This document shows, piece after piece, positions 53,316 to 60,550 of a stretch of 64,000 nucleotides of DNA (its first letter is position 1; every line of letters begins with the position of its first letter). The notes beneath the pieces were generated by a model. It did no database searches. It was not told the DNA's origin and saw only the letters and a list, made by a program, of their open reading frames with translations. The DNA comes from Microvirga lupini (GTDB lineage Bacteria > Pseudomonadota > Alphaproteobacteria > Rhizobiales > Beijerinckiaceae): the NCBI RefSeq assembly GCF_014191055.1, contig NZ_JACHWB010000002.1, positions 865,612-929,611 on the forward strand, in the 5' to 3' direction. The translations under genes and the position numbers were made by a program.

Positions 53316-53987
53316 TTAGGCTGCCTTCTTGGTCGGCCAGCCGAGTTCGACGAGCCGCGCCTTGGCATAGTCGCGGATCTCGTCGCGGATGCCCTCCGGC
53401 AGTTCGGCGAGCACCTTCTGCGTGTCGGCATGGAGCATCAGGTCCGTGACCGCATTAATGGTCTTGGCCTTCTTGATCTTCGCCTTCAGATCATCCTCAA
53501 CCTTGCCGTCGGAGGCAGCAGCCTCGACCCGGCCCTTCTGCGGCTGGGCCTCGGTTTTCTCGACCTCCACGTGCGGATCGGCAAAGCCCGGGCGACCCTG
53601 CTTGAACTCGTCCGCCTCTTCCTCGGAATAGACATAGCCGTGCAGTTCGATGAGCTTCAGGATCACGCGGTCCTTCGCCCGCTTCTCGGCCATGGCATAG
53701 ACATAGGCCGCCTGCTTGCCCGAGACGCGGTAGTTCACGCCGATCAGCGCCTCGCCGATCGACCATTCAACGCGCTCGCCCATGCGACCGGTGACCTGGA
53801 TCACCGCCTCATCCCGCTCGGCACGGATGATCTTGGGCTCGTCGAAGACCACGTTGGCCTGCGCGGCAATGCGCTCAAGCGTCTTGTGGTAGACCACGGC
53901 CGTTCCCTGGACCCGCCAGACATTGCCGGCCATCGGCTCACCGAACTTGGCCAGCACCTCGGAGATTTTCTTATCGGTCGTATTCAT
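53316..53987 (-). CDS. SOS-associated hypothetical protein, possible Rad52/annealing-like
   Basis: The 223-residue product is not a firm family member. The N-terminal half has a pattern recalling Rad52/DdrA-type single-strand annealing proteins: VVYHKTLERIAAQANVVFDE, a strand with VEWSIGEALIG, then a helix AYVYAMAEKRAKDRVILKLI close to the ExAxKxAxTDAxKR form of Rad52. A charged linker precedes a C-terminal helical domain (residues 170-223). The start is ATG 53987. A perfect LexA box lies 73 bases upstream, and its neighbours are a TnsA-like gene, Mre11/Rad50-like genes and SSB. That makes a recombination role plausible but unproven. Confidence 0.7.
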   Translation of the reverse strand: MNTTDKKISEVLAKFGEPMAGNVWRVQGTAVVYHKTLERIAAQANVVFDEPKIIRAERDEAVIQVTGRMGERVEWSIGEALIGVNYRVSGKQAAYVYAMAEKRAKDRVILKLIELHGYVYSEEEADEFKQGRPGFADPHVEVEKTEAQPQKGRVEAAASDGKVEDDLKAKIKKAKTINAVTDLMLHADTQKVLAELPEGIRDEIRDYAKARLVELGWPTKKAA

Positions 53988-54059
53988 CCTTGATCCTAAC
54001 TTTATAGGGCCCGTATATCGGCTCACGCTCTTCTCGAAACCGTCTTCTGCGGCAGGCAT

Positions 54060-54074
54060 GTTCGTTTTTTGTTC
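54060..54074. promoter_or_regulatory. LexA (SOS) box upstream of the Rad52-like gene
   Basis: GTTC (54060-54063) and GTTC (54071-54074) are separated by seven bases (GTTTTTT), a perfect alphaproteobacterial LexA consensus. It lies 73 bases upstream of the ATG of the minus-strand gene at 53987 and within the divergent region shared with the TnsA-like gene. It is the first of four such boxes in the island. Confidence 0.7.
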
Positions 54075-54236
54075 TATATCAAATTTTGGGACGGAGGTCT
54101 AATTCGGGAATAGCTGGGAAGGCGTATTTAAGGTTTTAAAACAGTGTCTTAGATGGTGTGCCATTTTGCCTCAATATGCGGCCGCCATCACCTGTACCGT
54201 AAGCCACACTTAAAGGCATGGATAAGGCGCCATGAT

Positions 54237-54268
54237 TTGACCAGAACATATATGTTCTATATATGTTC
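54237..54268 (+). promoter_or_regulatory. SOS promoter with LexA box for the TnsA-like gene
   Basis: A promoter with -35 TTGACC (54237-54242) and -10 TATATG (54260-54265), 17 bases apart, is overlapped by GTTC (54254-54257) and GTTC (54265-54268), the exact LexA consensus. It lies about 80 bases upstream of ATG 54349. The overlap with the -10 region fits repression by LexA. The remaining bases 54075-54236 are AT-rich with no gene visible. Confidence 0.75.
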
Positions 54269-54348
54269 TCATCAGTCAGGATGTCGATATGCGCCCTAAT
54301 TCCGAGGCGGCCTGACTGCTCGTCGTAACGGCCACCCTGGAGGACCGA

Positions 54349-54999
54349 ATGTCCGCGCAAGCGATCCTCGACCTATCGGATCGACGCCCTGCCCGCCGCG
54401 GCGGCACCCGCCGTGCTGCCAAGCGCCCGGTGGCGCCGCTGACGCGCAACGCCCTGATCGCGGACTTCCTGGCGATCTGCGAGCTCGATGCCGACGTGGA
54501 GTCCCTGCGCGCGCCGGCTGATCCGGCAACCTTCGCCATCGGCGACGAGACGGTGGAGCACGTGGCCGATTTCGAGATCGTCCGCGACGGTTCGGTTTAC
54601 CTCGTCGACGTGGTGACGGATGACGATCTGTTGAACCATCCCCTGCGCGCCGCCGCCATTCACGGCATCACCTGCGCCGACGGACGTCCCTTCCTGATCG
54701 AGACGGCGGCGAGCATCCGGTCGGAGCCTCGCTTCACCACCATGCGCCTCATCATGGCCTGCAAGCGCACGCCGGTGACGGCGGGGGACCGGGTGCGCAT
54801 CCTGCACCAGCTTGATGAACTCGGCACCATGCGGCTTGTCGATTGCGCCAGCGCCGTGATGAACACGCAGGATGGGGTCGCGGCCGTTCTGGCGCTGGCC
54901 TGCGAAGGCCTGGTGGCCGTCGACATCAGCCGTCCGATCCTGCCCGAGACGCAGGTGCGCCGACGCCGCCTGCCCTTCGCCGATCCGTTTGCCTTTTGA
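54349..54999 (+). CDS. hypothetical protein with TnsA-like nuclease fold, catalytic lysine missing
   Basis: The 216-residue protein shows a basic N-terminus and then a segment (about 70-90) like the restriction-nuclease-type core of TnsA: EHVADFEIVRDGSVYLVDVV, with a possible acid and a following strand; the lysine expected in the TnsA DxK pattern is replaced by valine/aspartate. The C-terminal part (about 130-216) looks like a winged-helix tail as in TnsA. No TnsB/TnsC genes are near, so this is not a Tn7-type transposon. It may have an annealing- or end-binding role or be an inactivated nuclease. It is SOS-promoter-linked. Family assignment is tentative. Confidence 0.6.
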   Translation: MSAQAILDLSDRRPARRGGTRRAAKRPVAPLTRNALIADFLAICELDADVESLRAPADPATFAIGDETVEHVADFEIVRDGSVYLVDVVTDDDLLNHPLRAAAIHGITCADGRPFLIETAASIRSEPRFTTMRLIMACKRTPVTAGDRVRILHQLDELGTMRLVDCASAVMNTQDGVAAVLALACEGLVAVDISRPILPETQVRRRRLPFADPFAF

Positions 55000-55002
55000 G
55001 GC

Positions 55003-55998
55003 TTAGGAGGCGTGCCGCTCCACCGCCTCGCCAAGCAGCGAGCGCACGATGGCGCGCACCGCATCCGACGTATTGTCGGCCGTGAACCTCGCCTCGATCT
55101 CATCGCGGATGATCGAACCGTCGCCGCTGCGCTTCAGCTCGGTTGAGGATTCCGCCTGAAGCAGGGTCACGAAGGCGCTCTCCACCTCGCGCGCCACCAG
55201 CGCCTCATCAGCCGCATCGACCACGCGGCCCGTGAGATCGAACACGTTGCTCTCGAAAGGCAGCGCCTGCGCTTCGAGTTCGCCGCTGCCATCGAGGATC
55301 CAGGCGCGCGGCACGTGATCCATCAGGTCGACGGACTGACGCGTGATGTTGCCTGGATTGAGCCAGCGTGTCCGGCCCGCAAGAATGGACTTCTGGGTCT
55401 TGTGGATGTGACCGTTGATCATGACATCGCAGCCTTCCACCGCGAAGGGCGGAACGGCGCCGGGATAACCGCCGTCGAAAGCGATGTCGTGATGCGTGAA
55501 CCAGGCCTGGAGATCGGCACTGGTGAAGGAGCCGCGCGCATCGGTTGGAATAGTTTGACCATAGGGCGTCATGCCGACGCCGATTCGACGCGTGCCGATC
55601 TGGAACTCGGCGACTGGAGCGGATGTGGACACGACGTCGACCACATCGCAGAGACCGAGCAGCGCCAGCGAGTCGCTGTCGGTGAGCGTCGTATGCTGGA
55701 TGTCGTGGTTGCCCACGTTAACGATAGGCCGGTGGCGAAAGCCTTTCAGGATGCGAATCAGCTGGTTCTTGAGCGCCACATCGGTCTCGACCGGTCGGTC
55801 GAAGAGATCGCCGAGAATGACCACGGCGAGCTGCCGCTCATTGGCGATGGAAATGCAGCGCTCCAGCTTGCCCAGCACAGCCTGAGGCCAGACCGCATCC
55901 TTGCGCCGCCCAGGACGCCGCGAACCCACATGCGGGTCCCCGATCACGAGAATGCCGTTGCAGGCAACAGCGGGAAGTCGATCGCCGGTCAGGATCAT
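55003..55998 (-). CDS. Mre11/SbcD-like metallophosphoesterase, partner of the permuted ATPase
   Basis: The 331-residue protein contains the five phosphoesterase motifs of Mre11-type nucleases: VIGDPHVGSRRPG, VILGDLFDRP, IVNVGNHDIQHT and, later, MINGHIHKTQ, with a C-terminal capping region of about 100 residues. Its ATG overlaps the stop of the Rad50-like gene by four bases, so the two are made together, as SbcCD or Mre11-Rad50. It should be a Mn-dependent nuclease that processes DNA ends. It ends four bases from the convergent TnsA-like gene. Confidence 0.92.
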   Translation of the reverse strand: MILTGDRLPAVACNGILVIGDPHVGSRRPGRRKDAVWPQAVLGKLERCISIANERQLAVVILGDLFDRPVETDVALKNQLIRILKGFRHRPIVNVGNHDIQHTTLTDSDSLALLGLCDVVDVVSTSAPVAEFQIGTRRIGVGMTPYGQTIPTDARGSFTSADLQAWFTHHDIAFDGGYPGAVPPFAVEGCDVMINGHIHKTQKSILAGRTRWLNPGNITRQSVDLMDHVPRAWILDGSGELEAQALPFESNVFDLTGRVVDAADEALVAREVESAFVTLLQAESSTELKRSGDGSIIRDEIEARFTADNTSDAVRAIVRSLLGEAVERHAS

Positions 55999-57821
55999 GC
56001 GGTGAGCCGCTCCGAGGCATTCAGCGAATGGGTGTGATGGTCCAGCAGGGTCTCAGGCTTCACGGGCGAACCGCAGGTCGGGCACAGCCCGCCGGTTTCC
56101 TCGACGAGGCGCGCCATCTCGGCTTGCAGGGATTTCAGCCCTTCATCGACCTGCACCATGCGGCTTCGGGCGATCTGCGAAGCCGTGCGAAGATCGCTCA
56201 GCCTTTTCAGAATGTTTTGTGCCGAAGCGTAGTTTTCAAGGGTCGGCACGGCTTGCGGCAGTTGAAGCAGCGCATCCAGCCGCGCCTGGCTGCGTGTCAG
56301 ATTACGGCTCAGCTGCAGCACTTGCCGCCCGATGCGCTCGCGTTCGCGGGCACGTTCGACCGCACGGGTGAGATCGGCGAGCCGCTCCGCCGGCGGAAGC
56401 ATCTCGGTGATGCAGGCGCGTGCCTCGGCTGTCGCCAGCCGTCGCCGGATGGTGGCGATCTGCGCTGCATGGCTCTGCAGCCGCTCCAGTCCCACGGCTT
56501 CCGTCGCTAAACGCTTCGCCTGCTGGCGGACGGCCGAGAGCTTGTCCTTCAGTTGTTCGAGCTCGGTGAGTCCATCGAGCGTCTCGCTCAGCGTGATCAG
56601 CTCCCGCTCGCCGTTGCGCACAAGATCGTTGTCCCGGCGGCAGCGTTCGCGATGGATCGCGAGCATGTCGCGGATATAGCCCGCCTCCTGCCCGATCGAG
56701 AGAACCGCCGAGCGGCGTGACGGCGTCTCGCCGAGCAGGAATACGGGAAATTTCTGGTGCGCGATATGAACGTCGAGATCCTCGACCTTGCGGATGCGGA
56801 TGAGATCGGCCACCCAATCTGGCACATTGCGCCCGCCGGTCTCGTAGCGCATGCCCTGCTCTTCGACCACGGAGCCATCGGGTTCATGCAGCGACCAGAT
56901 GTTGACCGGCGAGCGGCGCGGCTGGCGGGTGAAGCGCAAGGTCCGCCGCCCGGCAACGCCGATTTCCACCGTGGCGGATTTCGCGCCGGCGCGCACGAGG
57001 CTGTCGCGGGCCTCGCCATAGAACACGGCACGCAAGGCGCGGATGAAGGTGGACTTGCCGCGGTTGTTCGGCCCGATCAGCGCATTGACGCCCGGGCTCA
57101 GAGGCAGCGTCGCATCCGCATAGGCCTGCACGTTGACGAGACGGATGTACCGCAAACCCGACTGGGAGTCGTCCCACTGCGCGCTGGTGTCGGAGGAAAC
57201 CACCTCCACCCCGGTGACCGGCTCGCCGGCGATGCGCGCGATGTGGAACTTGCCGGAGAACTGCGACAGGTCGTGGTGCGAGACCGCAAGGCACTGGACG
57301 CCGAGCCGCGCCGAGCCGTCTTCCAGCACTGTGTAGAAGGACGACACGCGCTCCGGCGCAATCCAGCAATCGGCTTCGTCCAGCGCCAGGAAGCGCGCGA
57401 CATCCGCCTTGACCACGGCGATCAGGCGCAAAGCCATGCCGATCACATTGGTGAGCGCGCCGCCATTGTCCTCCAGCACGTCTTCAAGCGAGCCATCCGG
57501 GCGCCGCACGCAAATGTCGAGGGACGCGAGCCCCCGCTCAGTCGAAAGCTCCAGCGCCACGGGCTTCTCGCCCGGCAGCACCTCCTGCACGAGCGCCGTC
57601 AGCAGGGTCTCGAAGGCGGACAGGCTGCGACGGCTCGCAGCGCCATGCACGGCCTCAATGAACGTCTCCACCTCATCCTTGACCGCGAGGCGGCCCTTGG
57701 CGAGTTCGATTTCGCGCGTGAGCTCTTCAACCCGCGTACGGATGGCATCGCGCCGGCCTTCGAGGCGCGCGAGCAGCGCTTCCGCTCGGGCAACATCGTG
57801 AGGGGCAGAGGCCAAGATCAA
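55995..57821 (-). CDS. circularly permuted Rad50/SbcC-like ABC ATPase with C-terminal zinc hook
   Basis: The 608-residue protein has the parts of Rad50 in a rotated order. Residues about 11-55 are coiled coil; about 56-212 is the C-lobe, with a degenerate signature (EDNGGALTNVIGMALRL, 117-133), Walker B RFLALDEAD (143-151) and the H-loop in LAVSHHDLSQF (178-188); about 224-395 is the N-lobe, with Walker A LIGPNNRGKSTF (248-259) and the Q-loop in HIAHQKFPVFLLGE (352-365); 395-575 is coiled coil; and the zinc-hook motif CPTCGSP ends it (580-586). Standard Rad50 runs N-lobe, coil, hook, coil, C-lobe. The TTG start overlaps the upstream gene stop (TTGA); the stop overlaps the Mre11-like start (ATGA). 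Nucleotide binding and hydrolysis residues look intact except for the weak signature. Confidence 0.88.
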   Translation of the reverse strand: MILASAPHDVARAEALLARLEGRRDAIRTRVEELTREIELAKGRLAVKDEVETFIEAVHGAASRRSLSAFETLLTALVQEVLPGEKPVALELSTERGLASLDICVRRPDGSLEDVLEDNGGALTNVIGMALRLIAVVKADVARFLALDEADCWIAPERVSSFYTVLEDGSARLGVQCLAVSHHDLSQFSGKFHIARIAGEPVTGVEVVSSDTSAQWDDSQSGLRYIRLVNVQAYADATLPLSPGVNALIGPNNRGKSTFIRALRAVFYGEARDSLVRAGAKSATVEIGVAGRRTLRFTRQPRRSPVNIWSLHEPDGSVVEEQGMRYETGGRNVPDWVADLIRIRKVEDLDVHIAHQKFPVFLLGETPSRRSAVLSIGQEAGYIRDMLAIHRERCRRDNDLVRNGERELITLSETLDGLTELEQLKDKLSAVRQQAKRLATEAVGLERLQSHAAQIATIRRRLATAEARACITEMLPPAERLADLTRAVERARERERIGRQVLQLSRNLTRSQARLDALLQLPQAVPTLENYASAQNILKRLSDLRTASQIARSRMVQVDEGLKSLQAEMARLVEETGGLCPTCGSPVKPETLLDHHTHSLNASERLTA

Positions 57822-58114
57822 CGCTCGTCTCCGAGCTGCCTGAGCCGCGTCTCGACCTCGCGCAGAGCCATGCCGAATTCCTCCGCGAGCTTGGCGTTTC
57901 TCACTTGCGCTTCCTCGATCAGGCTTTGAATCTGCGCTTCATCGTCCGTGCCGAGCTCGGCTTTGGCGAGGGCGCGCGCCTCCTCAAGCTCGCGCATCAG
58001 TCGCTCGACCTCGCCCTCAGCCCGGATCCGTTCCGCCCGCAGCTTATCAAAGCTCTTGCGCATCTCCTCCAGGCGGCGGAGCTGGTCGGTCTCAAAGCGT
58101 GACTGGCTGGTCAT
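57818..58114 (-). CDS. small coiled-coil protein coupled to the permuted Rad50-like ATPase
   Basis: The 98-residue protein (ATG 58114; a TTG at 58135 gives seven more) is almost wholly coiled coil, with heptads such as LRRLEEMRKSFDKLRAERIR and VERLMRELEEARALAKAEL. No domain is recognised. The stop overlaps the TTG start of the ATPase in TTGA, so translation is coupled, or a frameshift could join the two. In ordinary Rad50 the descending coil follows the hook; here this protein could be that coil, because its reading direction and place, directly before the ATPase's own short N-terminal coil, are the right ones. That is inference. Confidence 0.78.
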   Translation of the reverse strand: MTSQSRFETDQLRRLEEMRKSFDKLRAERIRAEGEVERLMRELEEARALAKAELGTDDEAQIQSLIEEAQVRNAKLAEEFGMALREVETRLRQLGDER

Positions 58115-58292
58115 GGAATCGCGGCTCCGCTGCAAAGGAATGGTCGAGCTTCAGTTATCGTCAGCGCTATTTCGTCGCAACGACTTTGCCTCTTTTTGGT
58201 CTGGATAGGGGACGATGTCTTCAATCCTGGCATCCGACCCTCCACATAGTATCCGTTACTCCAAGATTACAGTCTCAAACAGCGGACTTTGC

Positions 58293-58332
58293 TTGACACA
58301 GCGCCCGCCAAAGCTATGTTCTTGGTTTGTTC
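58293..58332 (+). promoter_or_regulatory. SOS promoter with LexA box ahead of the 201-residue gene
   Basis: TTGACA (58293-58298) and TATGTT (58315-58320), 16 bases apart, form a strong promoter. GTTC (58318-58321) and GTTC (58329-58332) are the exact LexA consensus with N7 spacing and overlap the -10 hexamer. The site lies 74 bases upstream of ATG 58406 and about 180 bases upstream of the small coiled-coil gene in the opposite direction, so it might affect both. Bases 58115-58292 hold no visible gene. Confidence 0.78.
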
Positions 58333-58405
58333 ACATCATCTGTATGCGTCGTGGATGTGACCTCATTAGGGCAGCATGATGCGCCCTCGGCACAAGGATC
58401 CCGTG

Positions 58406-59011
58406 ATGAGCGCCATGACGGAAGAGCGTCCAATCTTCGAGAACGAGGAGTGGCTCGTGAACGAGAGCGGCCTCGAGCACAAGACCACCGGGTATTTCAT
58501 CGATCGCGAGAGCCTCGGCCAGCGGCGCGAGGATGGGCTGTGGGCGTGGCCGCTGCACATGGCGGAGAAGAGCTGGTGCGGCATGCAGCCGTTCTCGGAA
58601 GCTTTCACCTGTGCCCTCTCCGTTTTCGGCATCGGCACAGGCGTGGATCTGGCGCAGAGCCTGAAGGTTGCGCGCTGCGAAGTCTCACCTTGGCCGAAGG
58701 CTGCACGGACCCATGCGGGGTCGGTTCCGGCGATCCCGCGCACCTTGCATCCGAAGGGTTCAAACCCCATCTTAGTGAAGCCGCGCTCGTCGCATAAACC
58801 TTTGAATGGTCAAGGTATTCCGAGCCCGGCTGAAGCCTGGCGCATTCGCACCACATTGGGCGCGCGCCTCATTCTGAAGAACTCGCGTCAACGTTCCGAA
58901 CGCCTGAACCCGCCCCGTGAAGCCATCCTCTCCTGGCAGGCGCCGCGCCGGATTCGAAAGACCGGAACGAAGCTCGTTCGGCTGCTTCAGGCGGCCTGGA
59001 ACATACGGTGA
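58406..59011 (+). CDS. SOS-linked hypothetical protein, C-terminal half possibly decayed
   Basis: ATG 58406, preceded by AAGGA at good spacing, opens a 201-residue frame. Residues 1 to about 95 read as a compact domain (ENEEWLVNESGLEHKTTGYF; WAWPLHMAEKSWCGMQPFSE), resembling phage-encoded proteins of unknown function. From about residue 95 the composition changes to a basic, proline-, arginine- and tryptophan-rich sequence without obvious secondary structure, so that part may be out of frame or decayed. The stop overlaps the next gene's GTG (GTGA). It follows a LexA-controlled promoter. Confidence 0.65.
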   Translation: MSAMTEERPIFENEEWLVNESGLEHKTTGYFIDRESLGQRREDGLWAWPLHMAEKSWCGMQPFSEAFTCALSVFGIGTGVDLAQSLKVARCEVSPWPKAARTHAGSVPAIPRTLHPKGSNPILVKPRSSHKPLNGQGIPSPAEAWRIRTTLGARLILKNSRQRSERLNPPREAILSWQAPRRIRKTGTKLVRLLQAAWNIR

Positions 59012-59430
59012 GATTGATGCCAAGCTTTGGGCTTGAAGAGATGATGCGCCATGGCGCAAGTGCTTTCCAGGGCGACATCTCCGGTGCGGAGACGCCGGCG
59101 CCTGAAACGGCGGATGCGTTCGCGCAGCATGTGATCGAGACGATCTGCCATGCAAGCGTGACCCCGGCCATCGGCCGCCGCACGTTCGAGCGCTGCATGC
59201 GCGCGCTGAGCTTCGGGTCTACGGCTCGCTTGGGCTTTCGCCACCCGGCGAAAGCTGAGGCCATAGACGTGATCTGGCGCGAGCGTGAGCGCCTGTTCGC
59301 GGAATACACGGCAAGCCCGGACAAGCTGCGCTTCCTTGCGACGCTGCCCTGGATCGGCCCCGTGACGAAACACACCCTGGCCCGCCGGCTCGGCATCTAT
59401 GCCGCGCATGGAGAACGGGCTGTTGCCTGA
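59008..59430 (+). CDS. helix-hairpin-helix protein, probably C-terminally truncated
   Basis: The 140-residue product starts with GTG overlapping the preceding stop. It is largely helical; residues about 110-130 contain a helix-hairpin-helix motif, FLATLPWIGPVTKHTLARRLG, as in phage-type DNA glycosylase/lyase-like proteins. Those proteins, as I recall them, continue beyond this motif, whereas this one ends 15 residues later, so a C-terminal part may have been lost. A DNA-binding function is plausible, no catalytic residues are visible. It is in the SOS-linked plus-strand cluster. Confidence 0.6.
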   Translation: MRLMPSFGLEEMMRHGASAFQGDISGAETPAPETADAFAQHVIETICHASVTPAIGRRTFERCMRALSFGSTARLGFRHPAKAEAIDVIWRERERLFAEYTASPDKLRFLATLPWIGPVTKHTLARRLGIYAAHGERAVA

Positions 59431-59458
59431 GACGAACAACAAGAAGAGGTATCAACCC

Positions 59459-59734
59459 ATGGCTAAGGTTCGCGCAAGCGATGTCGGCTTCTGCGTTGTC
59501 GACGGCAACGCCAATGTCATCGCAGACAATCTCGTCCACCGCATCCGCGAAGCTGCCGCGGAGATGGAAAGCCAAGTCAACCGGCTCTACCGGGGCCGCA
59601 GGGCTTATGATCTTGAGGCTGGCACCAAGGACGATCTCGACAAAGCCATCGAGCAGCTCACCTACATGGCGCGCACCCTGCGCGAGGTGAAGGACGAGCA
59701 GACGAGGGTGGTCTACCTGCAGGCGGCTGAATAA
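59459..59734 (+). CDS. small helical hypothetical protein
   Basis: A 91-residue frame begins at ATG 59459 after AGAGG and encodes an N-terminal strand (DVGFCVVDGNANVIADN) followed by helices (VHRIREAAAEMESQVNRLY; DDLDKAIEQLTYMARTLREVK). No family is recognised. It lies 28 bases downstream of the HhH gene and 250 bases upstream of ssb, between SOS-linked genes, and is probably part of the same transcript as the HhH gene. Bases 59735-59864 hold no gene. Confidence 0.75.
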   Translation: MAKVRASDVGFCVVDGNANVIADNLVHRIREAAAEMESQVNRLYRGRRAYDLEAGTKDDLDKAIEQLTYMARTLREVKDEQTRVVYLQAAE

Positions 59735-59864
59735 AGCTCAAGCCGTGCGGATGTATTTCAAGGAGCGGTGAGACATCACCGCTCCTTTTTCATAGCCCTG
59801 TGCCATTCTAGGAAACACCGCAAACTTCACCCCGGAATCCCTCTTCATCCTTGTGTTTCACGTG

Positions 59865-59879
59865 GAACAAATATAGAAC
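59865..59879. promoter_or_regulatory. LexA (SOS) box upstream of the second ssb
   Basis: GAAC (59865-59868) and GAAC (59876-59879), seven bases apart, are the LexA consensus on the complementary strand. The site lies 106 bases upstream of the ssb start. A possible promoter overlaps it: TTGTGT (59851-59856) and TATAGA (59872-59877), 15 bases apart, weaker than the other SOS promoters. The site predicts damage induction of this SSB. Confidence 0.68.
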
Positions 59880-59984
59880 AATCAGTGATGCCCGCGCCTT
59901 GGGCAGGAGAGTGCAACCGACCTGAAAACGTGCGGCATTCCTTGATGCCCCAGCCGTTCAGGAGAGATGAAGTGGAGAGCCGTT

Positions 59985-60482
59985 ATGGCTGGATCTGTGA
60001 ACAAGGTGATCCTGGTTGGGAATCTGGGGCGTGACCCTGAGGTGCGTCGGCTGGGCAGCGGGGAGCCGGTGGTGAACCTGCGGATCGCCACGTCCGAGAC
60101 TTGGAAGGACAAGGCCACGGGCGAGCGCAAGGAGAAGACCGAGTGGCACTCGGTGGTGATCTTCAACGAAAATCTGGCGCGGGTGGCCGAGCAGTACCTG
60201 AAGAAGGGCTCGAAGGTGTACCTGGAGGGGCAGCTGCAGACGCGCAAGTGGACCGACCAGCAGGGAGTGGAGAAGTACTCCACCGAGGTGGTGCTGCAGC
60301 GCTTCCGGGGTGAGCTGACGATCCTGGACAGCCGCGGCGGCGGCTCGTCCGAGTTCGGCGACGAGGAACAGGGCCAAATCTCCCGCGGCGGTGACTTCGG
60401 ACGATCCTCGCCGATGGAGCGCAGGCCTGAGCCGACAGGCGCCTCCCGTCACAGCGACTTCGACGACGATATTCCGTTCTGA
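59985..60482 (+). CDS. ssb: single-stranded DNA-binding protein (additional SOS-linked SSB)
   Basis: The 165-residue protein has the SSB OB fold from the start ([56 protein letters not shown]), a glycine/serine-rich linker and the conserved acidic tip DFDDDIPF that recruits repair proteins. ATG 59985 follows GGAG by seven bases; ATG 59967 is possible. It is coded apart from the uvrA-ssb locus typical of the chromosome, and preceded by a LexA box, so it is probably an additional, damage-induced copy. It would protect single strands made by the island's nucleases. Confidence 0.93.
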   Translation: MAGSVNKVILVGNLGRDPEVRRLGSGEPVVNLRIATSETWKDKATGERKEKTEWHSVVIFNENLARVAEQYLKKGSKVYLEGQLQTRKWTDQQGVEKYSTEVVLQRFRGELTILDSRGGGSSEFGDEEQGQISRGGDFGRSSPMERRPEPTGASRHSDFDDDIPF

Positions 60483-60506
60483 TGGACGCACAATCGACGT
60501 TTTCGG

Positions 60507-60533
60507 AATCCGGGCTCTAGGCCCGGATTTTTT
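60507..60533 (+). terminator. rho-independent terminator after ssb
   Basis: AATCCGGGC (60507-60515) and GCCCGGATT (60521-60529) form a perfect nine-base stem with a five-base loop, followed by TTTT. It lies 25 bases downstream of the ssb stop and 18 bases from the end of the convergent HARP-like gene. Confidence 0.92.
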
Positions 60534-60550
60534 ATGCCCTGGCGGAGGCC

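Noticed and set aside
54349..54999. Part of a Tn7-like or CRISPR-associated transposon
   Set aside because: No TnsB, TnsC, TniQ or Cas genes and no terminal repeats are visible around the TnsA-like gene.
53316..60482. A complete prophage
   Set aside because: There are no structural, packaging, lysis or integrase genes and no clear attachment-site repeats, only recombination-type genes.
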